Below, piece after piece: positions 42,966-51,711 of a DNA stretch of 64,000 nt. This stretch comes from an uncultured Pseudomonadota bacterium (GTDB lineage: Bacteria; Myxococcota_A; UBA796; GCA-2862545): positions 124,001 through 188,000 of the forward strand of contig CAJXTB010000005.1 of the NCBI GenBank assembly GCA_913061235.1, in the 5' to 3' direction. The notes beneath the pieces were generated by a model, which was not told the DNA's origin, searched no databases, and was given only the letters and a program-made list of their open reading frames with translations. The stretch's first letter is position 1, and every line of letters begins with the position of its first letter. The translations under genes were made by a program, and so were the position numbers.

Positions 42966-44465
42966 ATGTCCGGCAATAAGCGCACCGTCCGTCGTCTCCG
43001 CGAAGGCGAACTCCCCATCTCTGGTCCGATTGACGAGGACCTCTCGGTCGTCGCTGCCAAGGCCGAAGCTGCACACGCAGCCCCCGCCAAGAGTGCCCGT
43101 GAGCCCATCAATATGGACGCTCTAGAGCAGCTCGCCAACATGGACATGAGCGACCTCGCCGCCATCATGGACGGCACAATCGCCAACGCCGCCAAGGTCG
43201 GTGACCGCGTTCAGGGCATCGTCACTCGCCGCGGCAAAGAACGTTGCTTGGTGGATGTTGGCGCCAAGTCCGAAGCGGTGATCGAGACCCTACAGATTGG
43301 CGAAGCCCAAGTCGGCGACACCATTGATGCCTACGTCATCAGCAACCATGACGGCGAGCTGCTGTTGTCCACGGCTGCAAGCGGCGAAGCTGCCGACCGA
43401 ATCCTGGCAGACGCCATGGAGAACGGCACGCCCATGGAAGGCACCGTCACCGGGCGCAACCCCGGTGGATTCGACGTCCGCGTTGGCGACATGCGCGCAT
43501 TCTGTCCGGTCAGCCAGATCGACCGAACTGCCGCCGCCGACCTCGATACCTACGTTGGCCAGACCCTGAGCTTCCTGATCATGGAATCGAAGGGCAAGGA
43601 CGTCGTGGTCAGCCGTCGCAAGCTTCTCGACAAGCTGCGCTCCGAAGGATTCGATGCATTCTGGGCCAGCGTAAACGTGGGAGACAGCTTCGAAGGCACC
43701 GTCACCAACATCCAGGCCTTTGGCGTGTTTGTCGACATTGGTGGAGCCGAAGGCATGGTTCACCGCAGCGAGCTTGGGTACGGCAACTCGGACCCCTCAT
43801 CGCTCAAGCGCGGAGACAAGCTCACCGTTCGCATCCTTGAGCTGCGCGAAGAGACCGGCAAGATCTCGCTGTCCGCCAAGGACCCCGCCAACTCCCCTTG
43901 GAAGCAAGCGGTCGGCTCTACGTTCAAGGAAGGCGGCACCTACACAGGCGTCGTCCAGGGCGTTGAAGCCTACGGCGCCTTTGTCGAGCTCTCCCCAGGT
44001 CTGCAAGGCCTGCTGCACAGCTCACGTATGGGCGGTTCCACCCCAAAGAAGGGTGACAACATCGACGTCCGCTTGGACCGTATCGACCACGAGCGCCAGC
44101 GCCTTGAGCTGTCGAACCCCAACCACACTGGGGCCATCGTGTCCTCAGAAGGTCAGGAAGTCGAAGGCATCGTGGATGACGTGCTGAAGAACGGCGTCAC
44201 CGTCAAGTTGGCGGACGGTCGCACCGGTTGGTTGCCCGAGCGCAATGCAGAGCTTCCCGCAGGTACCGTGATGGCCCAGCGCTTCCGCCGCGGTCGCGAA
44301 GTCAAGGCCACGATTCTTGAGGAACAACCTGATGGTCGTCGCGTCGTTCTGACTCAGAAGACCGAAGCCGGCAACAGCAACTGGCGCAGCCAGAAGATGT
44401 CGAGCGCAGGTGGCGGCTTCGGTACTCTGGGCGACATGCTCGGAAACTGGAACAAGGGCAAGTAG
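42966..44465 (+). CDS. S1-domain RNA-binding protein, rpsA-like
   Basis: A 499-residue protein with five S1/OB RNA-binding repeats: GDRVQGIVTRRGKE (near 77), GTPMEGTVTGRNPGGFDV (near 156), GDSFEGTVTNIQAFGVFVD (near 238), GTYTGVVQGVEAYGAFVEL (near 322) and GQEVEGIVDDVLKNGVTV (near 396). Domain 3 and 4 are closest to the RNA-binding repeats of ribosomal protein S1. The N-terminal 70 residues are a charged extension. Ordinary S1 of this lineage has six domains, so this may be a second S1-like protein acting in translation or mRNA handling; whether it is the only S1 cannot be decided from the window. Confidence 0.88.
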   Translation: MSGNKRTVRRLREGELPISGPIDEDLSVVAAKAEAAHAAPAKSAREPINMDALEQLANMDMSDLAAIMDGTIANAAKVGDRVQGIVTRRGKERCLVDVGAKSEAVIETLQIGEAQVGDTIDAYVISNHDGELLLSTAASGEAADRILADAMENGTPMEGTVTGRNPGGFDVRVGDMRAFCPVSQIDRTAAADLDTYVGQTLSFLIMESKGKDVVVSRRKLLDKLRSEGFDAFWASVNVGDSFEGTVTNIQAFGVFVDIGGAEGMVHRSELGYGNSDPSSLKRGDKLTVRILELREETGKISLSAKDPANSPWKQAVGSTFKEGGTYTGVVQGVEAYGAFVELSPGLQGLLHSSRMGGSTPKKGDNIDVRLDRIDHERQRLELSNPNHTGAIVSSEGQEVEGIVDDVLKNGVTVKLADGRTGWLPERNAELPAGTVMAQRFRRGREVKATILEEQPDGRRVVLTQKTEAGNSNWRSQKMSSAGGGFGTLGDMLGNWNKGK

Positions 44466-44473
44466 GCCCGACT

Positions 44474-44496
44474 CGCTGCCGCTGTATGCGGCAGCG
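44474..44496 (+). terminator. Hairpin behind the S1-domain gene
   Basis: A 9-bp stem CGCTGCCGC/GCGGCAGCG with loop TGTAT lies 9 bases after the stop. There is no T-run, so termination is likely but may be weak. Confidence 0.55.
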
Positions 44497-44541
44497 TCCC
44501 AGGTCTAGTGGACCGGAACAGCCAAACACGGCTATAGGGCT

Positions 44542-44553
44542 CCTCAATTGAGG
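44542..44553. promoter_or_regulatory. 12-bp palindrome overlapping the ribosome-binding site of the second beta-helix gene
   Basis: CCTCAATTGAGG is a perfect palindrome that ends in the GAGG of the ribosome-binding site, 5 bases before ATG 44559. It could be an operator for a dimeric regulator or a small hairpin masking the ribosome-binding site. Confidence 0.4.
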
Positions 44554-44558
44554 GTTCT

Positions 44559-46493
44559 ATGCCGCGTCTACTGCTAATCTTGTCCGCTCTGGCTCCCTGC
44601 TCAGCTCTCGCTCAGGACGCCTGCACCGAGGCCTCCTGCGTGCACCCGACCGCTGATGTGTCGGACTCTGCAGTGATCGGGCACCGCGTGACGGTCGATG
44701 CTGGAGCGTCCGTTGGCGACGGTACCGTGTTGGCCCGACGCAGCGTCATTGGAGCCGGTACAGCGGTTGGACAGGATGTTGGCGTGGCCCCCTTGGCAGC
44801 GATCAGCACCGACACCACTGTGGGTGACCGCGTCCTCATTGGCCTCGAAACCGTCATTGGGCAGGATGTAGCGGTTGGTGACGACGCAGTCATAGGACCC
44901 TTCGTGTCCGTCGGTGACCGAACCATCGTAGAGCCAGCTGCCGTCGTCGCCCGAGGCGTGTCTGTCGGTGACGACGCCAGCATTGGACAGTCCGCGCTCA
45001 TTGGTCCGTCCGTAGACATTGGTGACAGAGCGACCATCGGACCTCGGGCGCGCATTCGCAAGGGCGTCACCGTAGGTGTCGACGCCCAGATCTCAGCGGG
45101 TGCACGTGTGGGCCGGGACGTCCAGATTGGTCGGGGTGTTCAGATCGACCCAGACACCATTCTGCGCGGCGATGTGATTGTGGGTGACTGGGCAACGGTC
45201 ACGGCCGATCAATACTACCCCCGCGGAAGCGTCATCCCAGGCGTCAACGCTCCGCCGACTATCGACAGCATCACCGTGCCAACCACGCTCGATCTTCTGT
45301 CTACGGCTGTTCTTGATGTTGTGGTCAGTGACGCGCAGGTCGGCCAACCCCTGACCGTCTCATGGACGCTCGCCGGAACCTCCGGTGGCTGGACATTGGA
45401 CCAGCCAACGTCGACCACGCCAAGTCTGTCCGTCGCAGACGGCGACAGCACCCCAACGGTCACAGTGCGCGTTGCGGTCTCAGACGGCACCTTCGAGACC
45501 GTAGCCGAGCGGACCGTCGCACACCGAAACGACCCACCCGTCATCGGAGACCTCGTCGTCCCCGAGACTCTGAACATGAATGCCTCTGTCCAGCTCTTGG
45601 CGGACGCCTCCGACCCACAAGGACAAGACGTCGCACTCAGCTGGACGCTCGCGAGCCCAGCAACGGGATGGGCCGTCACGCCAAGTGGCGAGCTCAGTGT
45701 CGGTGGTTTCGGCAGTGCCGCGACCGCTACGGTGCGGCTCACCGCGAGCGACGGATTCGCCTCAGCCTCCACCCAGCGAAGTGTCACCCTGGTCTCGGAC
45801 ACCCCCGGTACCTGTGCTGACCTGCAAGGAACGAGCGCACCGTCTGGCGTGTACACGATTTCACCGCCAGGCGTCGCTCCCTTCGAGGTCTACTGCGACC
45901 TGGACACGGCTGGAGGCGGATGGACCCTCATCTCCAACCGTCGGGCCAACCCCGCCAACCGCGAGTCTTGTGGCGGACGGCTCATGGACTTCTTCACGTC
46001 AGGCTGTGGCTCTCCCAGCGCGATTGCGGCATCCCAGAGCTTCGCCCTAGACCGGACGCATCGAACCAGCTTGCCGCGAACCGAGATGCTGGTCATTCAG
46101 TACCTCAACGGCGTTCCAGACAACGACGATGCCTACATTGTCCATCTAGGAAGTCAGTCCGCAGACCTGTTCCCTGCGGCCACCTCGGTACAACACATTC
46201 CGGTTGAGTCCGTCTGTACGCTCGGCGGGTCGTGTGACTCGTCCAACGTCATCTGGAAGTACATCGGAGACTATTGGTTCCACAGTGGTTCCTGCTCGTC
46301 CAGCTCATCCGGAAACAGTACCTACCGGGGTAACTACGGAATCTGTCACAACGGCGCGTCCAACAATGGAACCGCGGAGGGCAACTGGGCGAGCGCCTTT
46401 GCCGGCAACCGCAGCACCTATGATGAGACCAAGCTGTGGGGCTACCCGCGGTTTACAGGCGTGGGCTACCAAGAGCGCATCTTCTTCCGCTAG
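44559..46493 (+). CDS. Secreted hexapeptide beta-helix protein with Ig-like repeats and fibrinogen-like domain (2)
   Basis: A 644-residue paralogue of the 35084-36619 protein. Signal peptide 1-19 (ending SALAQ). Residues about 28-225 are hexapeptide repeats (VIGHRVTVDAGASVGDG, AVGDDAVIGPFVSVGD), a left-handed beta helix. Two homologous Ig/cadherin-like beta domains follow (about 230-325 and 326-410, with PLTVSWTLAGTSGGW and DVALSWTLASPATGW). The C-terminus from about 417 is fibrinogen-like: TCADLQGTSAPSGVYTI, FEVYCDLDTAGGGWTLISN, and later Cys/Trp/Gly-rich blocks with SWASAF and LWGYPRF. The Ig-like pair is what distinguishes it from the first paralogue. It is followed 99 bases later by an FG-GAP lipoprotein. 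Confidence 0.83.
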   Translation: MPRLLLILSALAPCSALAQDACTEASCVHPTADVSDSAVIGHRVTVDAGASVGDGTVLARRSVIGAGTAVGQDVGVAPLAAISTDTTVGDRVLIGLETVIGQDVAVGDDAVIGPFVSVGDRTIVEPAAVVARGVSVGDDASIGQSALIGPSVDIGDRATIGPRARIRKGVTVGVDAQISAGARVGRDVQIGRGVQIDPDTILRGDVIVGDWATVTADQYYPRGSVIPGVNAPPTIDSITVPTTLDLLSTAVLDVVVSDAQVGQPLTVSWTLAGTSGGWTLDQPTSTTPSLSVADGDSTPTVTVRVAVSDGTFETVAERTVAHRNDPPVIGDLVVPETLNMNASVQLLADASDPQGQDVALSWTLASPATGWAVTPSGELSVGGFGSAATATVRLTASDGFASASTQRSVTLVSDTPGTCADLQGTSAPSGVYTISPPGVAPFEVYCDLDTAGGGWTLISNRRANPANRESCGGRLMDFFTSGCGSPSAIAASQSFALDRTHRTSLPRTEMLVIQYLNGVPDNDDAYIVHLGSQSADLFPAATSVQHIPVESVCTLGGSCDSSNVIWKYIGDYWFHSGSCSSSSSGNSTYRGNYGICHNGASNNGTAEGNWASAFAGNRSTYDETKLWGYPRFTGVGYQERIFFR

Positions 46494-46592
46494 ACGTGCC
46501 GAAACGCGCAAGAAGCAACAGTTTCCGCACAACTCTGCGGGTGCCGACGTGGTTGGATACCGTTCCTCGCTGAACGACGCCCCGGAGCCCCA

Positions 46593-48452
46593 GTGTCACG
46601 TCTGCCCCTCCTCTGCTTTCTCGCCCTCTCCTGCTCGGAGTTCAACCTTGGTGTGACCACGAGCGACCTCGGCTTGCCGCTCGCGTGCGACCTGGATGAA
46701 ATCTTCCCCGAAGAGAACGTCCCCGTCGACTCGTGTGCAGAAGTGCCCGGTGGCTTTGTTCCAGTGGTTGAGTGGGGCGCTGGCGACGGCATGAGCAGTC
46801 GGGCGGTCCCTGCCGTCGCAGACCTAGACGGAGACGGCATTCCCGAGGTAATCGCCAACTTCACACCGGGGTTCTTGCCCGGGACTACGACCGGCAACTT
46901 GGTCATCCTCAACGGTGACGGCAGCGTTCGTTCGTCCACCCCCCAGGGGCTCGCCTTCGCCAGCGGCCTGTCCATCGGTGACGTAGACGCAGACGGTCGT
47001 CCGGACATCTTCGGCGTCGTCGCCCTTGGAGCCCAGTTCCCGACGGAGAACTCGCCGTACGCCGTTGCCCGCTTTGACAACACCGGCGTCAAGGTGTGGG
47101 AGTCCCAGCCCTACACACGTGACGACTTCGACTACGCCACCGGCATCTCCCTGTCCGACATGGACCACGATGGTCGCGTAGAGATTGTCGCCGGTCGCGT
47201 CATCCTCAACGATGACGGGACCGAGCGCGGACGCGGGACGTTGGGCCGCGGCTCCTACGGCGCGCTGCCGAACATCTTTGACGCCTCCATGCCGTACTCC
47301 GAGTCCACCCTGTCCGCCGTTGCAGACATCGACCTAGACGGCATTGAAGAGGTCATCACCGGAAACGCCATCTACTCCCCAGACGGTGACGTTCTGTGGT
47401 CTGACCCGTCGCAAGCAGACGGCAGCGTAGCCATTGCCAACATTGACGCAGACCCCGAAGCCGAGCGCATTGTCTGCTCCTTCGGCGGAGTGCGTGCGGT
47501 CGACACAGACGGCACAATCCTGTGGGGCCCGATTGTCCCCGAGAACTCCAACATCATCTCCACGCCTGCCATCGCAGACGTCAACGGTGACAATCTGCCC
47601 GAGATCTTCGTGGCGGGCGGCAACCAGCTCCTCGCCCTACGCTCAGACGGCGTTGTGCTGTGGAGCAACACGGTCATTGACGAGAGCGGAGCCAGCGGTC
47701 CAGCGGTCTTCGACTTCGAAGGCGACGGCCTGATGGACGTTGTGTACATTGATGAGCAGAACATGAGCGTGTTCGAGGGCCGCACCGGAGAGCTGAAGTT
47801 CTTCAGCGACGAACACAACTCCGACACCATGATGGACTACCCGGTCATTGCAGATGTCGACGCGGACGGGCAGGCTGAGATTGTGGTTGCCCACGCCAAC
47901 TACAGCCGCGCCTTGTCCGTCTACGGCGACGAGAGCGAGAGCTGGGGCCCGGCACGCCGCCTGTGGAACCAGCACGCCTACCGCATTGACAACATTGCCG
48001 ACGACACCACCATTCCGATGGAACCCGAGCAGAGCTTCCAGACCCACAACACCTGGCACTCAGCGACCGACACCCGCTACCTGTCTGACTCGCTCAAGGA
48101 GCTGTCGGCCGAGATTGTGGACACCTGCGACGTAGACTGTGCACGTGGCGACTACTACGTAGTTGGGCGCATCATCAACCGGTCAGCCGTTCCGGTCACC
48201 GAACCCATTCCGGTGGCACTGTACGCGGTCACCGCAGGCGTTGCGCGGTTGGTTCACACCGAACAGGTCGAGGGGCCCTTCCCCGGTGGTGTCACCGGCA
48301 CTCCCTTCGCCATGAGCGTGGCAACAGACGACTTGGCTGGGGCCAATGACCTGCGCTTTGTTGTGGACGACGACGGCAGCGGCCTTGGCGTTCACTTCGA
48401 GTGCGACGAGAGCGACAATGCTGCCGAGATTCGCGCCCCGTTCTGCCCGTAA
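46593..48452 (+). CDS. FG-GAP/VCBS beta-propeller lipoprotein
   Basis: A 619-residue exported protein. The GTG start has GGAG 5 bases upstream and the N-terminus is a lipoprotein signal (MSRLPLLCFLALSC, Cys14). Residues about 60-450 hold repeated FG-GAP-like calcium motifs: VADLDGDGIPEVIANF, GDVDADGRPDIFGVV, SDMDHDGRVEIVAG, ADIDLDGIEEVITGN, ADVNGDNLPEIFVAGG, ADVDADGQAEIVVAH, a beta propeller as in integrin heads. A beta-sandwich (about 490-600, with CDVDCARGDYYVVGRIINRS) ends the protein, with DESDN near the C-terminus. The ligand is unknown. It may form one surface unit with the fibrinogen-like protein upstream. Confidence 0.87.
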   Translation: MSRLPLLCFLALSCSEFNLGVTTSDLGLPLACDLDEIFPEENVPVDSCAEVPGGFVPVVEWGAGDGMSSRAVPAVADLDGDGIPEVIANFTPGFLPGTTTGNLVILNGDGSVRSSTPQGLAFASGLSIGDVDADGRPDIFGVVALGAQFPTENSPYAVARFDNTGVKVWESQPYTRDDFDYATGISLSDMDHDGRVEIVAGRVILNDDGTERGRGTLGRGSYGALPNIFDASMPYSESTLSAVADIDLDGIEEVITGNAIYSPDGDVLWSDPSQADGSVAIANIDADPEAERIVCSFGGVRAVDTDGTILWGPIVPENSNIISTPAIADVNGDNLPEIFVAGGNQLLALRSDGVVLWSNTVIDESGASGPAVFDFEGDGLMDVVYIDEQNMSVFEGRTGELKFFSDEHNSDTMMDYPVIADVDADGQAEIVVAHANYSRALSVYGDESESWGPARRLWNQHAYRIDNIADDTTIPMEPEQSFQTHNTWHSATDTRYLSDSLKELSAEIVDTCDVDCARGDYYVVGRIINRSAVPVTEPIPVALYAVTAGVARLVHTEQVEGPFPGGVTGTPFAMSVATDDLAGANDLRFVVDDDGSGLGVHFECDESDNAAEIRAPFCP

Positions 48453-48454
48453 GG

Positions 48455-48470
48455 CCCGCTGATTAGCGGG
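48455..48470. terminator. Short hairpin behind the FG-GAP gene
   Basis: CCCGCT-GATT-AGCGGG forms a 6-bp stem 3 bases after the stop codon, followed by TCATCTTCC. A weak bidirectional terminator is possible. Confidence 0.4.
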
Positions 48471-48573
48471 TCATCTTCCGGCGACGACGACGTGTTGCCA
48501 CCATCAAGGCAACTGCTAACGGCGACACCCTGATCGGAGCTGGAACGGTCTGGCAGCGGTCACCACCGACACC
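48463..48573 (-). pseudogene. Orphan Cys-hydrophobic-Arg tail in frame behind the receiver gene
   Basis: Directly after the TAG of the receiver gene (48574-48576) the same frame continues for 36 codons to a TAA. It reads GVGGDRCQTVPAPIRV, a short hydrophobic stretch PLAVALMVAT, then five Arg and a Lys. This is the layout of a MYXO-CTERM-like surface-sorting tail, as in the 26092 gene. It has no start or body of its own, so it looks like the remnant of a surface protein gene truncated by deletion, though with so short a piece chance is possible. Confidence 0.35.
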
Positions 48574-49020
48574 CTAGGCCGTCATCTCGCCCAGTCGCTT
48601 CGCTACATCCATCGGGCTCGCAGAGTCCGGCACGTAGTCCACTTGACCATTCGCAGCCTGGACCCTGGCCCAGCGCCTAGGCTCTTCGTCGAAGTTGTAC
48701 GAGAACAACACCGGAAGTGCGTACCCGGCGGCCCGAATCGCCGAGAGCACCAGCGTTCCTTGGTTCTCTTGCAGAAACCGAATCGCTTTAGACCGGTCAC
48801 CCGCGAAGCGTGCGGTCAGCGCGACAACATCGCCAAGTAGAGCGTCATCGGCCACACGGTCGAAGCGCATGTCGAGAAATACGGCATCCCAGCCGCCTTG
48901 TCCTAGATGAGCCAGGGCATCCGCCGCATCTCCAGCACGGGTCCACTCTGCTGAGTCCGCGGCAAACCGCGTCAGGGTGTCGGTGTACTCATGCCCATCT
49001 TCGACAATAAGGATTCGCAT
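48574..49020 (-). CDS. Stand-alone response-regulator receiver domain
   Basis: I start at ATG 49020 (MRILIVEDGHEYTDT), 18 bases after the sensor kinase stop, with GGAG 9 bases upstream. The 148 residues form a CheY-like receiver: acidic pair in IVEDG, phospho-acceptor Asp50 in AVFLDMRFD, and a lysine-poor end. Between beta 3 and helix 3 there is an unusual insertion of about 25 residues, shared in position with the sigma54 regulator of the same operon (LDIHFD). The conserved Lys of receivers is not evident. It is the last gene of the four-gene operon. Confidence 0.85.
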   Translation of the reverse strand: MRILIVEDGHEYTDTLTRFAADSAEWTRAGDAADALAHLGQGGWDAVFLDMRFDRVADDALLGDVVALTARFAGDRSKAIRFLQENQGTLVLSAIRAAGYALPVLFSYNFDEEPRRWARVQAANGQVDYVPDSASPMDVAKRLGEMTA

Positions 49021-49038
49021 GGCAGACAGCTCCAAGAC

Positions 49039-51711
49039 TTAGGTTGGCACCACTTCAACGGCAGGTAAGTGAACCTCAACGGCCTTGAGCCAGCCGCTCT
49101 GCGACCCCACGGCAATCGTGCCGTCGTTCTTCACAACGAGCTCGCGAGCAATGCCGAGACCGCGCTCCATGGGACGCTCGTGTATGTCCGCGGTGGTCAA
49201 GGGTGCCGCCACATTGTCGCAGACCGCAATGCGGACCTGTTCGCGGTACGTCAGGTCGTCCACGTCTAGGGTGACGCGAACAGCGACGTCTCCCGACTGG
49301 GTGTCGCGGCTCACACCCAGTGCGTTTCGAACCAGGTTGGCGACGAGGTCTTCAAGCTCGCCGCGGAACATGCGCACCCACATGGGGTCGGCACTGACGT
49401 CCAGGTCGACGCCCGGAGCCCCCGCTAACGCCGGCTCCCGACGCACACGCTCGATGACGTCTTCCATCAAGGACGCATCCACTCGGACCAAGGACAGAGA
49501 GTGCACCAGGGTGCCCAGCTCAGCGAAGCCAACTTCATTGAGGGCGAAGGCGACCCGGCGCAGCTCTGGAACCGCACGAGAACGGCCCTTCAGCAAGTCT
49601 GACTTCAAGCCCGCCAGACGGTCGACTGCGCCGATCAGGGGTGAGAACACCGGGTCTCGCCTACGCAAGTCCAACCGAACCCCCTGTCCTCGCGCCGCAT
49701 CGTCCAAAGCATCAATGTGCTCACGGAACCGGGCCACGGTCCCGCGCGGTGCGAACAGCCGCTCAGCCGCCCATCGAGCGGTGTCGACGTCTCCCTGCTC
49801 GAGCGCGTCGGCCACTTGGAACAGCACCGTCGTGTCGTGCTTGAGCACCTCATGACGGATGGCCGCAGCGCTGTGAACGACTTCACGGGCCACGCTCGGC
49901 CGCTGCTGCACGAACGCCTCCAGCGACACCCCTGGCCCTCGGAACCAGCGGTACAGTGGCCATGCCAGCAGCAGTCCGAGCAGTGATGCGACGAGGCCCA
50001 TGACGCCGGTCCGAATGCGTCGTGAGCGGTCGTCCATCTGTTGGCGCAGCTCGCGAGCCGGCCCCTCAAAGCGCGACGTGTGCGCGGTGGCGAAGAAGGT
50101 ATCGAGCTGACCACTCGCGTCACTCGGCTGGCCGGCATCCCATGCGGCGCGAGCCAGGAGGTAGTGAACGTCTCCAATGCCGTGACTCTCCGCCGCCCGA
50201 ATGACGGCATCAGCCTCCACATCGCGTCCTTCGCGCTTCAACAAGTCCCACAGCGTCAGAACAACACCGGGCTGAGCGGGGTCGAGAACAAGGCTCTGTT
50301 GGTAGGCCCCAATGGCGTGCTCTCTGTCGCCAACATCTAGGAAGAGCGAGGCTTCAAGGTTCACAGCATCGGCAAAGTCGGGCGCTAAGGCGCGAACGCG
50401 GCGCACTTCGTCTCGTGCGGCGTCGTTGTCGCCACGAGCGCGCAGCACACCGACTCGGTGGTACGCCAGTAGCGCTTCATACGAGACCCCATCTGGAAGG
50501 TCGAGCTGTTCGGGAAGCGGGGGTGCCTCTGGGCGTTCACGACGGAGGTCCTGCACCATGCGCTCGGCATCTACCGCGTGCTCTCCGTTGGGCTCCAGCG
50601 CGAGGTACCGCTCAAGGGCCGAGTACCCGCGGTCCGCGAGGCCAGACCGTTGCTCAACGCGCGCACGTCGCCACCACACCTCAGCCCACAGCGGGTCGCG
50701 GCGAAGCGCACGCCGGTAGGCCTCAACAGCCGCAGCGTCCTCTCTCCCGGCGTAGGAGGTCGCCAGCAGATCACCGAGTGCAGCCGCATAGTTCGGGTCG
50801 GTAGGCGCTAGGAACTCGGCGCGCTGAAGGGCTGCATCTGCACTGGAGATATCCCCAGTGGCGAGTGCAATGCGTGCACGGGTGGCCCAGGCATCGGGGG
50901 CGCGGGGTGCATCCGCCAACAAGCTATCCACCAGCACCAGAGCCGTGTCCGCAGCACCACTTCGCAGTGCCTCTTCACACTCACGCAGTCGGCGCGCCTG
51001 CTCCATGTCCAAGTCCGTCGCACCCGAACGCATCCACCGCCGAGCTTCCGCGTCGAGCAGCATGCTGTCTAGGCGTACGGACATCTCGTCAATCGCCAAT
51101 AGTGCAGGGCGTGCGTCCACAACGTCCGCGAGTAACGACGTTGCATCTTCGTTCATCTCGGCTGCCACCAAGGCATCCACAACCAACAGAACACCGTCCG
51201 CTTGTTCCTGAAGTTCGGCATTCGGAAGCGCGCTACCCCCGGTGGTCTGCTCCAACCAAACGAGCCACTCGCGCACGCGGTCCGCGGCAGCAGCAGGGTC
51301 CACGGACACTAGGGCGAGCGACTGAAGACGTACGACCTCGGCACTCGGCGCAGACCTCCGAAGACGCTCGTACGTCGCCAGCGCGGCTTCCGGCTTGCCC
51401 AAGGACATCTGTAGTCGCGCACGCTCGACCAACACCTCAGGAACACTGCTGCGGCCATAGATCGACAGTGCATCTTCTGCGCGCCCGGCCGCCTCCGTAG
51501 CACGTCCCAACGCAAGAATACCCGTTGCCCACCCTGGGTTTTCGCGCACCACAATGGAGTACGCAATCACCGCGGACTGCGGGTCACCCAGGCGCTCAGA
51601 GCGCTGCCCGCGCTGCCAGATGTCCGCAATCGCGGGCTCCATTGGCAACGGCAGTGCATCCGGGGGGTTGTCCGCCCAGACCAACGCTACCCACAGCAGC
51701 CACACACTCAC
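49039..51711 (-). CDS. Membrane sensor histidine kinase with large TPR sensor domain
   Basis: An 890-residue protein. A short signal/anchor (1-14) is followed by about 550 residues of TPR hairpins, probably periplasmic, then one membrane segment (near 570-590, VMGLVASLLGLLLAWPLY). The cytoplasmic part has an H-box-like helix (AIRHEVLKHDTTVLF) and a divergent HATPase domain: ELEDLVANLVRNALGV (N box), IAVCDNVA and ERGLGIARELVVKNDG (G box). It should phosphorylate the adjacent regulators. The start is GTG in a 4-base overlap with the sigma54 regulator. The H-box and second Asp box differ from the canonical pattern, so activity is likely but unproven. Confidence 0.82.
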   Translation of the reverse strand: MSVWLLWVALVWADNPPDALPLPMEPAIADIWQRGQRSERLGDPQSAVIAYSIVVRENPGWATGILALGRATEAAGRAEDALSIYGRSSVPEVLVERARLQMSLGKPEAALATYERLRRSAPSAEVVRLQSLALVSVDPAAAADRVREWLVWLEQTTGGSALPNAELQEQADGVLLVVDALVAAEMNEDATSLLADVVDARPALLAIDEMSVRLDSMLLDAEARRWMRSGATDLDMEQARRLRECEEALRSGAADTALVLVDSLLADAPRAPDAWATRARIALATGDISSADAALQRAEFLAPTDPNYAAALGDLLATSYAGREDAAAVEAYRRALRRDPLWAEVWWRRARVEQRSGLADRGYSALERYLALEPNGEHAVDAERMVQDLRRERPEAPPLPEQLDLPDGVSYEALLAYHRVGVLRARGDNDAARDEVRRVRALAPDFADAVNLEASLFLDVGDREHAIGAYQQSLVLDPAQPGVVLTLWDLLKREGRDVEADAVIRAAESHGIGDVHYLLARAAWDAGQPSDASGQLDTFFATAHTSRFEGPARELRQQMDDRSRRIRTGVMGLVASLLGLLLAWPLYRWFRGPGVSLEAFVQQRPSVAREVVHSAAAIRHEVLKHDTTVLFQVADALEQGDVDTARWAAERLFAPRGTVARFREHIDALDDAARGQGVRLDLRRRDPVFSPLIGAVDRLAGLKSDLLKGRSRAVPELRRVAFALNEVGFAELGTLVHSLSLVRVDASLMEDVIERVRREPALAGAPGVDLDVSADPMWVRMFRGELEDLVANLVRNALGVSRDTQSGDVAVRVTLDVDDLTYREQVRIAVCDNVAAPLTTADIHERPMERGLGIARELVVKNDGTIAVGSQSGWLKAVEVHLPAVEVVPT

